Origin: JANQMX01 sp965247175
GTDB lineage: Bacteria; Pseudomonadota; Alphaproteobacteria; Kiloniellales; DSM-21159
Direction of reading: 5' to 3'
Assembly (NCBI GenBank): GCA_965247175.1
Contig: OZ252006.1
Coordinates: forward strand, 4,092,001-4,156,000
Length of the DNA stretch: 64,000 nt
A program made the translations under genes and the position numbers. Below the pieces are notes generated by a model, which ran no database searches, was not told the origin of the DNA, and worked only from the letters and a program-made list of their open reading frames with translations. Every line of letters begins with the position of its first letter. The stretch's first letter is position 1. This document shows, piece by piece, positions 25,137 through 36,265 of the stretch.

Positions 25137-26003
25137 ATGAAACTGACCACTTCCTTCGCGGACCTGGCCCCCGACTATGACGGCTTCATCGTCGACCTCT
25201 GGGGCGTGCTGCACGACGGCGTCACGGCCTTTCCTCATGCGGTCGACTGCCTGACCCGGCTGCGTCAGGACGGCAAAGCGATCGCCATCCTGTCCAACGC
25301 GCCGCGCCGGGCGACCGAGGTCGAAGCCAAGATGAATGAGCTCGGCATCGCCCCAGGGCTCTACGACCTGGTGCTCTCATCCGGCGAGGTTGCCTGGCGC
25401 CATCTCAAGCATCGTCAGGATCCCTGGTACGCCGCGCTGGGCAACCGCTGCTTCCATCTTGGCCCCGATCGCGACCGCGGTATGCGCGCAGGCTTGGACT
25501 ACATCTTCGTCGAGACCCCGGCCGAGGCGGACTTCTTGCTCAACACCGGGGCGCACATGGCGGAGGACACGGTCGAGACCTACGCCCACGAGCTTGAGGC
25601 TGGACACGCCAATGGGCTGCCCATGGTCTGCGCCAACCCCGATCTGGTGGTGGTGCGCGGCGGCAAGCGGGAGATCTGCGCCGGCCGCTTGGCGCAGCGC
25701 TATGAAGAGATGGGGGGTGAGGTGCGCTACCACGGCAAGCCCCACCCGGACGTCTATGACGAGTGCCTCAGCGCCCTGAACGGCGTGGCGCGCGACCGCA
25801 TCGCGGCTGTCGGCGACTCCCTACGCACGGACATCGCGGGCGCGGCGTCAGCCGGGCTGGCCTCCATCTGGGTGCTGGGCGGCATTCACGCCCAGGAGCT
25901 GCAGCTCAACGACGGCGCTCTGCCCTCGGCGGAAACGCTCGATGCCTGCATGGACATCGTCGGCCAGACACCGACGGTCGCCCTGCCGCTCTTCAAGTGG
26001 TAG
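25137..26003 (+). CDS. TIGR01459-type HAD superfamily hydrolase
   Basis: Cytosolic HAD phosphatase of 288 residues in the NagD-like (type IIA) branch. Motif I is DLWGVLHDG (the second catalytic Asp is replaced by Gly-Val, as in this branch), motif II is AILSNAPRR, a conserved Lys lies in YHGKPHPDVYDE, and motif IV is IAAVGDSLRTDIAGAASAG. The segment VCANPDLVVVRGGKREICAG is the family signature. Relatives dephosphorylate sugar or pyridoxal phosphates, but this family is uncharacterised. ATG 25137 and GTG 25131 are alternatives. A good promoter lies just upstream, so it is likely its own unit. Confidence 0.88.
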   Translation: MKLTTSFADLAPDYDGFIVDLWGVLHDGVTAFPHAVDCLTRLRQDGKAIAILSNAPRRATEVEAKMNELGIAPGLYDLVLSSGEVAWRHLKHRQDPWYAALGNRCFHLGPDRDRGMRAGLDYIFVETPAEADFLLNTGAHMAEDTVETYAHELEAGHANGLPMVCANPDLVVVRGGKREICAGRLAQRYEEMGGEVRYHGKPHPDVYDECLSALNGVARDRIAAVGDSLRTDIAGAASAGLASIWVLGGIHAQELQLNDGALPSAETLDACMDIVGQTPTVALPLFKW

Positions 26004-26010
26004 CTCTCGT

Positions 26011-26289
26011 TTAGCGCGAAGGGCGACGCTGCCGCAGCAAGGGTCGAACCTCGGGCGCGCTGTCACCGTCATAGAGCACCTGGTAGCGCCGCTCGTCGCA
26101 GCTGACGTACCAGAGCGTCCAGTCATCCCCGGAACGAAGAATGTCCTTTTGCGCGTGTGCCACCCGGTCGCAGCGGTTCCCGGACTGCTCGATCGTGGCG
26201 CGCAAGGTGTCGTTGCGGGTGGATGAGGCCTCAGCCGTCAGCGGGATGGCGGCGGCAAGGACGACAAGGCCAAGGAACGTTCTACGCAT
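26011..26289 (-). CDS. Small secreted protein of unknown function
   Basis: Predicted periplasmic protein of 92 residues. The ATG at 26289 follows a strong AGGAGGGTG. A signal peptide (RRTFLGLVVLAAAIPLTAEA) is followed by a short basic domain with two cysteines (NRCDRVAH, YVSCDERR) that could form a disulfide, and the segment DDWTLWYVSCDERRYQVLY. The C-terminus is Arg-rich (RPLLRQRRPSR). I do not recognise the family. The gene ends 7 bp from the convergent HAD gene. Confidence 0.7.
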   Translation of the reverse strand: MRRTFLGLVVLAAAIPLTAEASSTRNDTLRATIEQSGNRCDRVAHAQKDILRSGDDWTLWYVSCDERRYQVLYDGDSAPEVRPLLRQRRPSR

Positions 26290-26393
26290 AGCTGCACCCT
26301 CCTGAGATGACATTCAGATGGGTGGCCGTGGCCCGAGCGCCAGTCACGGAATAGCGCGCTCGTGAAGCGCGTCACACAGCCAGCCACAGTGGT

Positions 26394-26858
26394 TTAGAGG
26401 TAGTCGAGCGGCAGCTCGGTGGTGTGCTTCACGTCCTCCATCACGAAGAAGGAGGAAACATCCGAGAGCGGCACACGGGCGATCAGCCGTTGATAGAGCG
26501 CGTCGTAGGCCTTCATGTCCGGAACCACGGCATGCAGCAGGTAGTCGATGTCGCCCGTGGTGCGGTAAACGCCGAGGATCTCGGGGATGTCCTGTACGGC
26601 TTTCTGGAAGGTCTGCAGCCAGTCTTGGCTGTGCTGATCGGTGCGCACGGCAATGAAGGCCGTAAGCCCGACATTGAGCTTCTCGGCATTGAGCAGGGCG
26701 ACCCGGCGCTCGATGTAGCCCTCCTGCTCCAGGCGCTGGATGCGCCGCCAGCAGGGTGTCTTCGAGAGCCCGACCCGCTCGGCCAGCTCATTGAGGGATA
26801 TCTCCGCATCCCGCTGCAGCGTGGCCAGAATACGGCGGTCGATCGAATCGAACGTCAT
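26394..26858 (-). CDS. Lrp/AsnC family transcriptional regulator
   Basis: Feast/famine regulator of 154 residues. The N-terminal winged helix-turn-helix reads FDSIDRRILATLQRDAEISLNELAERVGLSKTPCWRRIQRL, and the C-terminal RAM effector-binding domain has GVYRTTGDIDYLLHAVVPDMKAYDALYQRL. It is probably octameric and amino-acid-responsive. It is divergent from the small DUF6356 gene, and the 124-bp gap contains a palindrome plus direct repeats that could be its binding sites. No amino-acid transporter or catabolic gene is next to it, so the target is unclear apart from autoregulation and possibly the DUF6356 gene. Confidence 0.93.
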   Translation of the reverse strand: MTFDSIDRRILATLQRDAEISLNELAERVGLSKTPCWRRIQRLEQEGYIERRVALLNAEKLNVGLTAFIAVRTDQHSQDWLQTFQKAVQDIPEILGVYRTTGDIDYLLHAVVPDMKAYDALYQRLIARVPLSDVSSFFVMEDVKHTTELPLDYL

Positions 26859-26880
26859 TCTCTGTATCTACAAAAATTGA

Positions 26881-26951
26881 GAACAATGTTCCTCATGCTA
26901 GCGGATATCGCAGGAAAATGGGGAAATTTTTCCGAGAATCTTATGCTAGCG
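26881..26951. promoter_or_regulatory. Candidate Lrp-type operator region
   Basis: GAACAATGTTC (26881-26891) is a palindrome around one central base. Direct repeats ATGCTAGCG occur at 26895-26903 and 26943-26951, 48 bp apart, flanking an A/T tract. The region lies between the divergent Lrp and DUF6356 genes. The multi-site, roughly helically phased layout suits Lrp wrapping. Binding is inferred. Confidence 0.4.
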
Positions 26952-26982
26952 TCCTCTTGTTTGGTGACGGGAGGACGTGTCG

Positions 26983-27195
26983 ATGACCGAGATGATTTCC
27001 AGGGCTTTTACCGCGCATCCGGCCTCTGTGGGCGAGACCTACAGCGAGCATTTTCGCTTTGCCTCGCGCTTCTCCTTCCGGCTGCTCGGCGCCGGGCTGG
27101 CCGCTGCCGTCCACGCCATCATTCCCTGCCTGTTCGAGAAGACGGCGAGTCGCATGATCGCCGAGATGTACCGGCAGACGCACAACCGCGGCTAA
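26983..27195 (+). CDS. DUF6356 family small protein
   Basis: Protein of 70 residues. The pattern HPASVGETYSEHFRFASRFSFRLLGAGLAAAVHAIIPCLFEKTASRMI matches the alphaproteobacterial DUF6356 family: a conserved G-E-T-Y-x-E-H, then a hydrophobic membrane-interacting helix, then a basic helix. GGGAGG is 8 nt before the ATG at 26983; a GTG two codons upstream is less well placed. Probably peripheral to the inner membrane; function unknown. It is transcribed divergently from the Lrp regulator, which may control it. Confidence 0.8.
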   Translation: MTEMISRAFTAHPASVGETYSEHFRFASRFSFRLLGAGLAAAVHAIIPCLFEKTASRMIAEMYRQTHNRG

Positions 27196-27238
27196 GGCGC
27201 GCCCGCCTTCCACTAAGGTCCCCGTTCCGGCGGCGTGG

Positions 27239-27268
27239 TTGGACAGTCCCGCCGGCAAATGATTAGAT
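27239..27268 (+). promoter_or_regulatory. Possible promoter of methylmalonyl-CoA mutase
   Basis: TTGGAC (27239-27244) and TTAGAT (27263-27268) are spaced by 18 bp, 33 bp before the start codon. Both hexamers match the consensus moderately. Confidence 0.35.
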
Positions 27269-27301
27269 GCAGCGCAGCAATGGGGCTTTGGAGCGCGCAT
27301 C

Positions 27302-29455
<2,154 letters not shown>

Positions 29456-29479
29456 CGGAGCAACCGTTCGGAGGTGTGT

Positions 29480-31858
29480 ATGCGCAGCCCCAGGCGCATG
29501 CAGCGGAACGCGACTCTGGTCGCCTCCGCGATCAGCGTAGCCTATCTTGCCGCTGCGCTGCTGTTCATTGACCGCAGTTTCGGCTTCGCCAATCTCGGCC
29601 AGCTTCAGGTCTTTGAGGCCGGTGCCGTGATGGCCGGTCTCTTCGTGCCGATCGTCTTCGTTTGGTGCGTCGCCTTTTTCATCTCTCAGACCAGCAGCGT
29701 CAGCGAGTCGGTCGAGGAGCTGCTCGCCCGGCTCGATGAGCTGACCTATCCGCCGGACGCGGCGGTAGAGAAGGTGCAGGCGATCACCAATTCCCTGCGG
29801 CAGCAGGCCTTCTACCTGCGCCAGACCAGCGATGAGCTGGTCGAGCAGCTCGATACAGCGCGGCGGGGCTTCGAGTCCCAGTCGAAGGAGTTGGTGGGGC
29901 TGAGCAGCCAGGCGGCCGAGCAGGCGGTGAGCCTGGGCAGCGCCCTGAAGGAGCAGAAGGACGAGATCACCGAGGCCCATGACCTGGTCCGGGAGCAGCT
30001 CGCGGCGACCCGCAGCGCTACCGAAGAGCAGGTCGATGCCCTGGAGCAGGCGGCGCAGAAGGCGCGCGATGCCGCCGAGGAGATCTCCAGCACCCTGAGC
30101 GGACCGATCGGCAAGTTCTCAGAAGCGGCCGAGCGGGCGATGACCGAGACCTCGGAGGCCGGCAAGCTGCTCAACCGCTACGGCGGCGAGATCATTCTCT
30201 CGACCGAGCGGGTGAAGGAAGCGGCCAAGTCGCTGCGCAACGAGCTGGAGGGTGACGCCAAGGCGGTTTTCGTCGCCGCCTCCAACCTGACCAAGGAGTC
30301 GAAGCGCTTTACCCAGGACGTGCAGGAGCAGCTTGGCCAGCTCACCTCGGCCTTCGAGCTGACGGTCAACCAGGCCGACTATCTCAAGGCCACAGTGGCC
30401 GGTCAGCGCGAGGACGTGGAGAAGCTGACCAGTGAGATTGGCGACAAGGCCAATGCGGTCAACAGCAGCCTGCAGTCGGCGGCGCAGGAGGTGCGTAGCG
30501 CCTTCGATTTCTCGCAAGGCAGAGCCAAGGAGCTGGGCACGGAGTTCGAGGAGAAGGCCTTGCTGCTCGGGCAGTCCACTGACGAAGCAACGGCGCGCAT
30601 GCGCGACGCCGTCGACAAGGCCAACCAGGAGCTCACCGCCATGGGCCAGGCGGCGGTCGAGAGCTACAGCGAGCTGGCCAACCATGCGAGCCGCAAGCTG
30701 CACGAGGCGGGCGAGCGCGTGCGCCCGCACGTTCAGGCGCTGACGGCCGCCTCGGAACGCGCCGTCGAGCGCGCGGCCAAGGCCGGCGACGTCTTCAAGA
30801 CCCAGGCGGGCGAGCTCAACAAGGCCGCGGATACGGCCGGCAAGCAGATCGAAACCCTGGGCGAGAAGCTGGTCGAGCTCTCGGCGCAGATCTCGGAAAG
30901 CGCGCGTCAGGCGGGCGAGCGGAACAAGGACTTCGCGGCTTCCTTCGAGACCCACAACAGCGCTCTCCTGGAGGCGAGCGCGGCTGCGCAAAAGGCCTCC
31001 AGCGCCCTGCGCACCGCGGTGCGTGAGGAGGTCGAACGGGCTGCCGGGCTGACCCGCGACCTGCAGCGGCTGGCCAACGAATCCCAGGCCGTCGCCAACG
31101 AACAGACCCAGAGCCTGCAACAGGCCTCAGAGCACGCCCGGCTGAGCGGCGAAGAGTTCCGCGAGCGGGTCGTCGATCAGGTCGGCTCTCTTTTGGAGGC
31201 CTCGGACAAGTCGCTCCACCGCCTGAAGGACATGGGCGAGATGCTGGAGCATCGCTCGATCCAGATGAACCAGGTGATCGATGCCGTGCTCGGCAAGTCG
31301 CGCGACCTCGATAAGGTGCTGGCGGCGCAGTCCGGCACGTTCCGGGAGACGGTGGACTCCATCGCCGACTCCCTGTCGCAAGTGGGCACACAGTTCATCG
31401 CCCAGACCGATGCCCTGCGGCAGGCTTCGGACGAGGCCAGCAAGCAGGCGGTGTCGCTGCGCAACAGCGATCTGGAGTCCCGGCGCGATCTCTTCCTGCG
31501 CACGGCCACGGTGATGATCGAGGACCTGAATTCCACGGCCATCGATCTCAACAAGATGCTGGACGTGGAACTGCCTGAGGAGCTGTGGAAGCAGTACCGC
31601 AAGGGCGACCGCTCGGTCTTCGCCCGCTGGCTCAGCCGGCCGCGTGAGAACGGCTTCAAGATCAGCGAGATTTCAAAGCGCTATGAGCACGACGAGCGCT
31701 TCCGCAATCAGGTGACGCGCTACATCAACCAGTTCGAGAGCCTCTTGAGCCAGGCCGCCAACTGCGACCCGGAGCACGTGCTGAGTTCGACCTTCATGAC
31801 GGCCGATGTGGGAAAGCTCTACTACCTGCTCAGCCGCTCGATCAGCGAGCCGCAGTAA
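29480..31858 (+). CDS. Large membrane-anchored coiled-coil protein (TipN-like layout)
   Basis: Protein of 792 residues. Two N-terminal transmembrane helices (about 11-30 and 45-66) are followed by roughly 560 residues of Ala/Glu/Gln/Ser-rich heptad coiled coil. A conserved non-repetitive C-terminal domain (about 670-792) contains DLNKMLDVELPEELWKQYRKG, RSVFARWLSRP and TADVGKLYYLLSRSI. This plan of two membrane spans, long coiled coil and conserved end resembles the TipN polar landmark proteins of alphaproteobacteria. It could equally be a generic apolipoprotein-like or chemoreceptor-like coiled coil, since no signalling hairpin is seen. ATG 29480 follows GGAGG. It lies 24 bp after the mutase gene and may be co-transcribed with it. 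Confidence 0.72.
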   Translation: MRSPRRMQRNATLVASAISVAYLAAALLFIDRSFGFANLGQLQVFEAGAVMAGLFVPIVFVWCVAFFISQTSSVSESVEELLARLDELTYPPDAAVEKVQAITNSLRQQAFYLRQTSDELVEQLDTARRGFESQSKELVGLSSQAAEQAVSLGSALKEQKDEITEAHDLVREQLAATRSATEEQVDALEQAAQKARDAAEEISSTLSGPIGKFSEAAERAMTETSEAGKLLNRYGGEIILSTERVKEAAKSLRNELEGDAKAVFVAASNLTKESKRFTQDVQEQLGQLTSAFELTVNQADYLKATVAGQREDVEKLTSEIGDKANAVNSSLQSAAQEVRSAFDFSQGRAKELGTEFEEKALLLGQSTDEATARMRDAVDKANQELTAMGQAAVESYSELANHASRKLHEAGERVRPHVQALTAASERAVERAAKAGDVFKTQAGELNKAADTAGKQIETLGEKLVELSAQISESARQAGERNKDFAASFETHNSALLEASAAAQKASSALRTAVREEVERAAGLTRDLQRLANESQAVANEQTQSLQQASEHARLSGEEFRERVVDQVGSLLEASDKSLHRLKDMGEMLEHRSIQMNQVIDAVLGKSRDLDKVLAAQSGTFRETVDSIADSLSQVGTQFIAQTDALRQASDEASKQAVSLRNSDLESRRDLFLRTATVMIEDLNSTAIDLNKMLDVELPEELWKQYRKGDRSVFARWLSRPRENGFKISEISKRYEHDERFRNQVTRYINQFESLLSQAANCDPEHVLSSTFMTADVGKLYYLLSRSISEPQ

Positions 31859-31968
31859 CCGCCAACCTGCCCCGATAAAAGACAGGTTGAGCCCAGGCGC
31901 TGGACCTGAAATCTTCCTGCTCCAGTTTTGAGTGAGAGTTTCAGCAGCGAGCAGAGGACGAACGGGGC

Positions 31969-33810
31969 GTGCGCGCGCTGGGTACCGACAAACTTTCCTT
32001 GCCGCAGGCGGACCCGGGGCGGAGCCATCGGGATACGCTGAGGGACCTGCTGCCTTATCTCTGGCCGGCCGGGGAGCCTGAGCTGCGCCTGCGCGTCGTC
32101 CTGGCCATGATCTGCCTGGTCGCCGCCAAGGGCTTCGTCGTGGTCATACCGCTGCTCTACAAAGAGGCGGTCGATGCCCTTACCGCCGCGGAGAATCCCG
32201 AGGTTGCCCTGGTCGCGGTGCCGGCCACCATCATTATCGCCTACGGCGTCGCCCGGGTGCTCTCGCTCAGCTTCCAGGAATTGCGCGACGCCATTTTCGC
32301 CAAGGTCGGCCAGCGGGCTATCCGCCGCGTGGCACTGCGCACCTTTGAGCATCTCCACGCCCTGTCTCTGCGCTTCCATCTCGAGCGGCAGACGGGCGGC
32401 CTCTCCAGGGTCATCGAGCGCGGCACCAAGGCCATCGACACGCTGCTGAGCTACACGCTCTTTTCGATCCTGCCGACCTTCGTCGAGCTGGCTCTGTCTT
32501 GCGGCATTCTCTGGTGGTTCTTCGGTTTCGAGGTGGCCGCGATCACCTTCGTGACGGTGGCTCTCTATATTGCCTACACCTACCGCGTGACCGAATGGCG
32601 CCTGCACCTCAGGCGCCGCATGAACGACACGGATACGGCCGCCAACTCCAAGGCGATCGACAGCCTGCTCAACTACGAGACGGTCAAGTACTTCGGCAAC
32701 GAGCGTCACGAGGCCGGGCGCTACGACATCGGCTTGCAGCGCTACGAGGGCGCGGCGACCCGCTCCAAGAGCAGCCTTGCCATCCTCAACATCGGCCAGG
32801 CCGTGATCATTGCCTTGGGCGTCACGTCTCTGATGCTGTTGGCCGCTCACCGGGTGGTCTCCGGCAGCATGACCATCGGCGACTTCGTCGCCGTGAACGC
32901 CTACATGATTCAGATGGCGCAGCCGCTGAACTTCTTCGGCTTCGTTTACCGCGAGGTGAAGCAGTCGCTGACCGACATGGAGACCATGTTTCAGCTGCTG
33001 CTCTTCAATGCGGAAGTGCAAGACAAGCCGGGCGCGCCGCCCTTGGCCGTGTCGGGCGCGGCAATCCGCTTCGAGAACGTTTCCTTCGGTTACGATCCGC
33101 GCCGGCCCATCCTGAAGGGCGTGAGTTTTTCCATCCCGGCTGGTCATACCGTGGCCGCCGTCGGGGCGAGCGGCGCCGGAAAGTCCACCCTCTCTCGCCT
33201 GCTGTTCCGATTCTACGAGGTCAGTGACGGGCGGATTACCATCGACGGGCAGGATATCCGGGACGTCACGCAGGACTCGCTGCGTGCGGCCATCGGCATC
33301 GTTCCGCAGGACACGGTGCTGTTCAACGACACGATCGCCTACAACATCGCTTATGGCCGCCCCGATGCGAGCCTTGAGGAAATCGAAGAAGCGGCCCGGC
33401 TTGCCCATATCGATCGCTTTATCGCCGCCCTGCCGGACGGGTACGAGACCATCGTCGGCGAACGCGGACTGAAGCTCTCGGGCGGCGAAAAGCAGCGGGT
33501 CGCCATTGCCCGCACCGTGCTCAAGCGGCCGGCCATCCTGCTGTTCGACGAGGCGACCTCGGCGCTCGACACCAAGACCGAGCGGGAGATCCAAGCCAAC
33601 CTACGCGAGGTCTCCAAGGGGCGTACAACCTTGGTGATTGCCCACCGCCTCTCTACCATCGTGGACGCTGACGAGATTCTGGTGTTGGATGCCGGCCGCA
33701 TCGTCGAGCGCGGGCGGCACCAGGATCTCCTGGCGGACGACGGCCACTATGCCGCCATGTGGCGACGCCAGCAGGAATCCGCGGACGACGGCTTGGTGCC
33801 GGCGCAGTAG
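31969..33810 (+). CDS. Atm1-type ABC exporter
   Basis: Half-transporter of 613 residues: a six-helix membrane domain (about 20-320) fused to an ATPase (about 345-590). Family markers are ALRTFEHLHALSLRFHLERQTGGLSRVIERG, SLLNYETVKYFGNERHEAGRYD and FVAVNAYMIQMAQPLNFFGFVYREVKQSLTDM, typical of Atm1/HMT1 exporters of glutathione-linked sulfur or metal conjugates. Walker A is GASGAGKST (about 400), signature LSGGEKQR, Walker B ILLFDEATSALD. The start is a GTG at 31969 with AGAGGA upstream. It probably works as a homodimer in the inner membrane. Confidence 0.92.
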   Translation: MRALGTDKLSLPQADPGRSHRDTLRDLLPYLWPAGEPELRLRVVLAMICLVAAKGFVVVIPLLYKEAVDALTAAENPEVALVAVPATIIIAYGVARVLSLSFQELRDAIFAKVGQRAIRRVALRTFEHLHALSLRFHLERQTGGLSRVIERGTKAIDTLLSYTLFSILPTFVELALSCGILWWFFGFEVAAITFVTVALYIAYTYRVTEWRLHLRRRMNDTDTAANSKAIDSLLNYETVKYFGNERHEAGRYDIGLQRYEGAATRSKSSLAILNIGQAVIIALGVTSLMLLAAHRVVSGSMTIGDFVAVNAYMIQMAQPLNFFGFVYREVKQSLTDMETMFQLLLFNAEVQDKPGAPPLAVSGAAIRFENVSFGYDPRRPILKGVSFSIPAGHTVAAVGASGAGKSTLSRLLFRFYEVSDGRITIDGQDIRDVTQDSLRAAIGIVPQDTVLFNDTIAYNIAYGRPDASLEEIEEAARLAHIDRFIAALPDGYETIVGERGLKLSGGEKQRVAIARTVLKRPAILLFDEATSALDTKTEREIQANLREVSKGRTTLVIAHRLSTIVDADEILVLDAGRIVERGRHQDLLADDGHYAAMWRRQQESADDGLVPAQ

Positions 33811-33840
33811 GGGTGTCGTGGTGACAAAGGGAAGGGGGCT

Positions 33841-35181
33841 ATGGACGAGCGGGAGCGCCTTTTGCGCGCCGCCATGTCGGGGCGCTTGGCTGAGGTCGAT
33901 AAACTGGCCAACGGTTTGGGGGATCTGCCGACCAAGGATCTTGCAGTCGCTTGCGCGCTTTGCCGGGCCGACGACGCTTTGCCGCTGATCGCCGCCGCGC
34001 CGGACGTCAACCAGGCTCTTGCGCCTTTCGACTGGCCGCCCTTGCTGTACCTCTGCTTTTCCCGGCTGCAACGGCGGGCTGAGGCGGCCGCGGCCGCCTG
34101 CCGGATCGCCGAGGCGCTGATCGGGCGCGGCGCAGGTGTCAATGTTCGCAAGCCGGAGGGCTCGGCCGCGCATCCTGAGACCGCGCTCTACGGTGCGGCC
34201 GGAATCAACGCCAACGCCGAACTCACGGCGCTGCTGCTCTCCGCCGGCGCCGACCCGAACGACGGCACCGAGGAGATCGGCGCCGAGACCATCTATCACG
34301 CAGCCGAGCTGCCGGATAACCGCTGCCTCAAGCTGCTCCTGGCGGCAGGCGTTTCGCGGGACAAGCTGTCCTATTGCCTCGGCCGCAAATTGGACTTCGA
34401 GGATCCGGAAGGCACGGCCCTGTTCCTGGAGGCCGGCGCCGATCCCAACTTCGTGACGCCGTTCGGCACCAGGGACACGCGCGTCCATAAGGCGGTGCGG
34501 AACGATCGCTCTCTTACCGTTCTCGATCTCTTGCTCGCGGCCGGAGGGCGGACGGATCTGCAGGATGCCGAGGGCGTGACGCCTTACGCGCTCGCAATGC
34601 GTATGGGCCGGACGTTTCTGACAGGGCGCTTGCTGCAGGCGGGGGCGTCTGCCGAGGAGGCAAGCGCCCTGGACGTCTTTCTCGGCGCTTGCGCCCGCGG
34701 CGATCGCTCCGTCGCCGGCTATCTGATCGAGCAGCAGCCGGATCTTCTGGCGCAGGCCTCGACCAATCATGCCGGCCATCTTGCAGCCGCCGCCTTTGAA
34801 GGCCGGCGCAAGGCGGTCACCCTGATGCTCGACCTCGGCTTTCCGCCCGACGCGCGCGGCGAGTTCGGCTCAGCCCTCCACATGGCCTGCTGGCGCGGCC
34901 ATGTGGAAACGGTGCAAGCGCTGGCAGCGGGTGGCGCGGATCTGGAGCTGGCAAACGACTTCGGCGGCACGCCTCTCGACACGGCGGTTTTCGCCGCCTT
35001 CAACTGCCACGACCCCCAGGGTGGCATGACCACCTGGGGCCTGCCGGAGGACGTGCGGCACGGCGACTATCCCGGTGTTGTCCGCGCCTTGCTCGAAGCC
35101 GGCGCTGACGTCAGCGTGGTCGAGGATTTTCCGACCGGCCGGGCCGACATCGACGCGGTCCTGGCCGAGTGGCGCACTTAG
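33841..35181 (+). CDS. Ankyrin-repeat protein
   Basis: Soluble protein of 446 residues built of helical repeats. Clear ankyrin units include AELTALLLSAGADPNDG, GTALFLEAGADPNFV, GVTPYALAMRMGRTFLTGRLLQAGA, GSALHMACWRGHVETVQALAAGGADLELAND and YPGVVRALLEAGADVSVVED. I count at least eight units, some degenerate. No signal peptide, enzyme domain or membrane segment is present, so it is probably a protein-interaction scaffold in the cytosol. It starts 30 bp after the exporter gene on the same strand and could share its transcript. Function unknown. Confidence 0.85.
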   Translation: MDERERLLRAAMSGRLAEVDKLANGLGDLPTKDLAVACALCRADDALPLIAAAPDVNQALAPFDWPPLLYLCFSRLQRRAEAAAAACRIAEALIGRGAGVNVRKPEGSAAHPETALYGAAGINANAELTALLLSAGADPNDGTEEIGAETIYHAAELPDNRCLKLLLAAGVSRDKLSYCLGRKLDFEDPEGTALFLEAGADPNFVTPFGTRDTRVHKAVRNDRSLTVLDLLLAAGGRTDLQDAEGVTPYALAMRMGRTFLTGRLLQAGASAEEASALDVFLGACARGDRSVAGYLIEQQPDLLAQASTNHAGHLAAAAFEGRRKAVTLMLDLGFPPDARGEFGSALHMACWRGHVETVQALAAGGADLELANDFGGTPLDTAVFAAFNCHDPQGGMTTWGLPEDVRHGDYPGVVRALLEAGADVSVVEDFPTGRADIDAVLAEWRT

Positions 35182-35237
35182 CCTCTACGCTTTCCCTTAC
35201 AATCCGCGTGGGCTAAGCCAGAGGCGCGGGAGGTGCG

Positions 35238-36245
35238 GTGAGACGGGCGCTCTACATTCTGGTCTTTCTCGTGATCGCGGGCGGCGCAGCCTATTTCCTC
35301 TGGTCGCGCGCCAGCGGTCCCTTGGTGCTGGTCGTCGAGGCCGAGGTCGGCCCGGTTATCGAGGTCGTCTACGCCACGGGCGACGTCGAGCCGGTGCGCC
35401 ATGCGGAGATCGCCAGCACGGTGACCCAGCGCATCACCGAGGTGATGGTCGAAGAGGGGGATGAGGTGGCGCGTGGCGACGTTCTGGCCACGCTCGACCG
35501 CAGGGAAATCGAGGCCAAGGTCCAAGAGCTCGAAGCGCGCCTGGAGCTGAGGCGCAGCGAGGAGGAGCGCGCACTCAAGCTGCACGACCGGGGCTTCACC
35601 AGCACCGAGCTGCGCGATCAGGCGGTGAACGCATCCCGCGTCGCCGCCGCCGCCTTGGAGGTGGCCCGGGCGCAGCTCGATGAGCACAGCATCAAGGCGC
35701 CCATCGACGGCCGGGTCCTGCGGCGTGACGCAGAGGTCGGCGAGCTGGCGGTCACAGGAGAGCGGCTGTTCTATCTCGGAAAGCTGGTACCCTTGCGCAT
35801 CGAGGCCGAGATCGACGAGGAGGACATTCCCAAGGTCGAGCTCGGCCAGAGCGTGCTGGTCAGCGCCGATGCCTATCCCGGCGAGGTGCTTGAGGGTGTC
35901 GTCGCGGAGTTGACCCTTCAGGGCGATCCCATCGCGCGTACTTATCGCGTACGTATCTCCCTGCCCAAGGATACGCCGCTGATGACCGGCATGACGGCGG
36001 AGATCAACGTGATCGTCCGTGAAAGCGATCAGTCGATTCTGGTGCCGGTCGATGCTTTAGACGGCCAAAGTCTTTGGATTGTGCAGGATGGCGTGGTGTC
36101 GCGCCAGCCCGTCCGTGTCGGCGTGATCAAGGACGACTGGGCGGAAGTGCTGTCGGGCATCGAGCCCGGCGACCAGCTCGTCCTCAATCCTTCGCCGCGT
36201 TTGGTCGATGGAATGAGCGTACGTACGCGTGATGCTATGAGTTGA
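35238..36245 (+). CDS. Periplasmic adaptor (HlyD/MacA-like)
   Basis: Membrane-fusion protein of 335 residues. It has an N-terminal anchor (about 5-22, YILVFLVIAGGAAYFLW) and a split lipoyl domain (EVMVEEGDEVARGDVLATLDRREIEAK and later IKAPIDGRVLRRDAEVGELA). A short alpha-hairpin (about 95-150) lies between the lipoyl halves, and beta-barrel and membrane-proximal domains follow. The hairpin is short, as in adaptors that work without a TolC-length partner. The start is a GTG at 35238. The stop overlaps or abuts the permease start, so adaptor, permease and ATPase form one MacAB-like complex. Confidence 0.87.
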   Translation: MRRALYILVFLVIAGGAAYFLWSRASGPLVLVVEAEVGPVIEVVYATGDVEPVRHAEIASTVTQRITEVMVEEGDEVARGDVLATLDRREIEAKVQELEARLELRRSEEERALKLHDRGFTSTELRDQAVNASRVAAAALEVARAQLDEHSIKAPIDGRVLRRDAEVGELAVTGERLFYLGKLVPLRIEAEIDEEDIPKVELGQSVLVSADAYPGEVLEGVVAELTLQGDPIARTYRVRISLPKDTPLMTGMTAEINVIVRESDQSILVPVDALDGQSLWIVQDGVVSRQPVRVGVIKDDWAEVLSGIEPGDQLVLNPSPRLVDGMSVRTRDAMS

Positions 36246-36265
36246 AACCCGACGGTCCGTACAGC

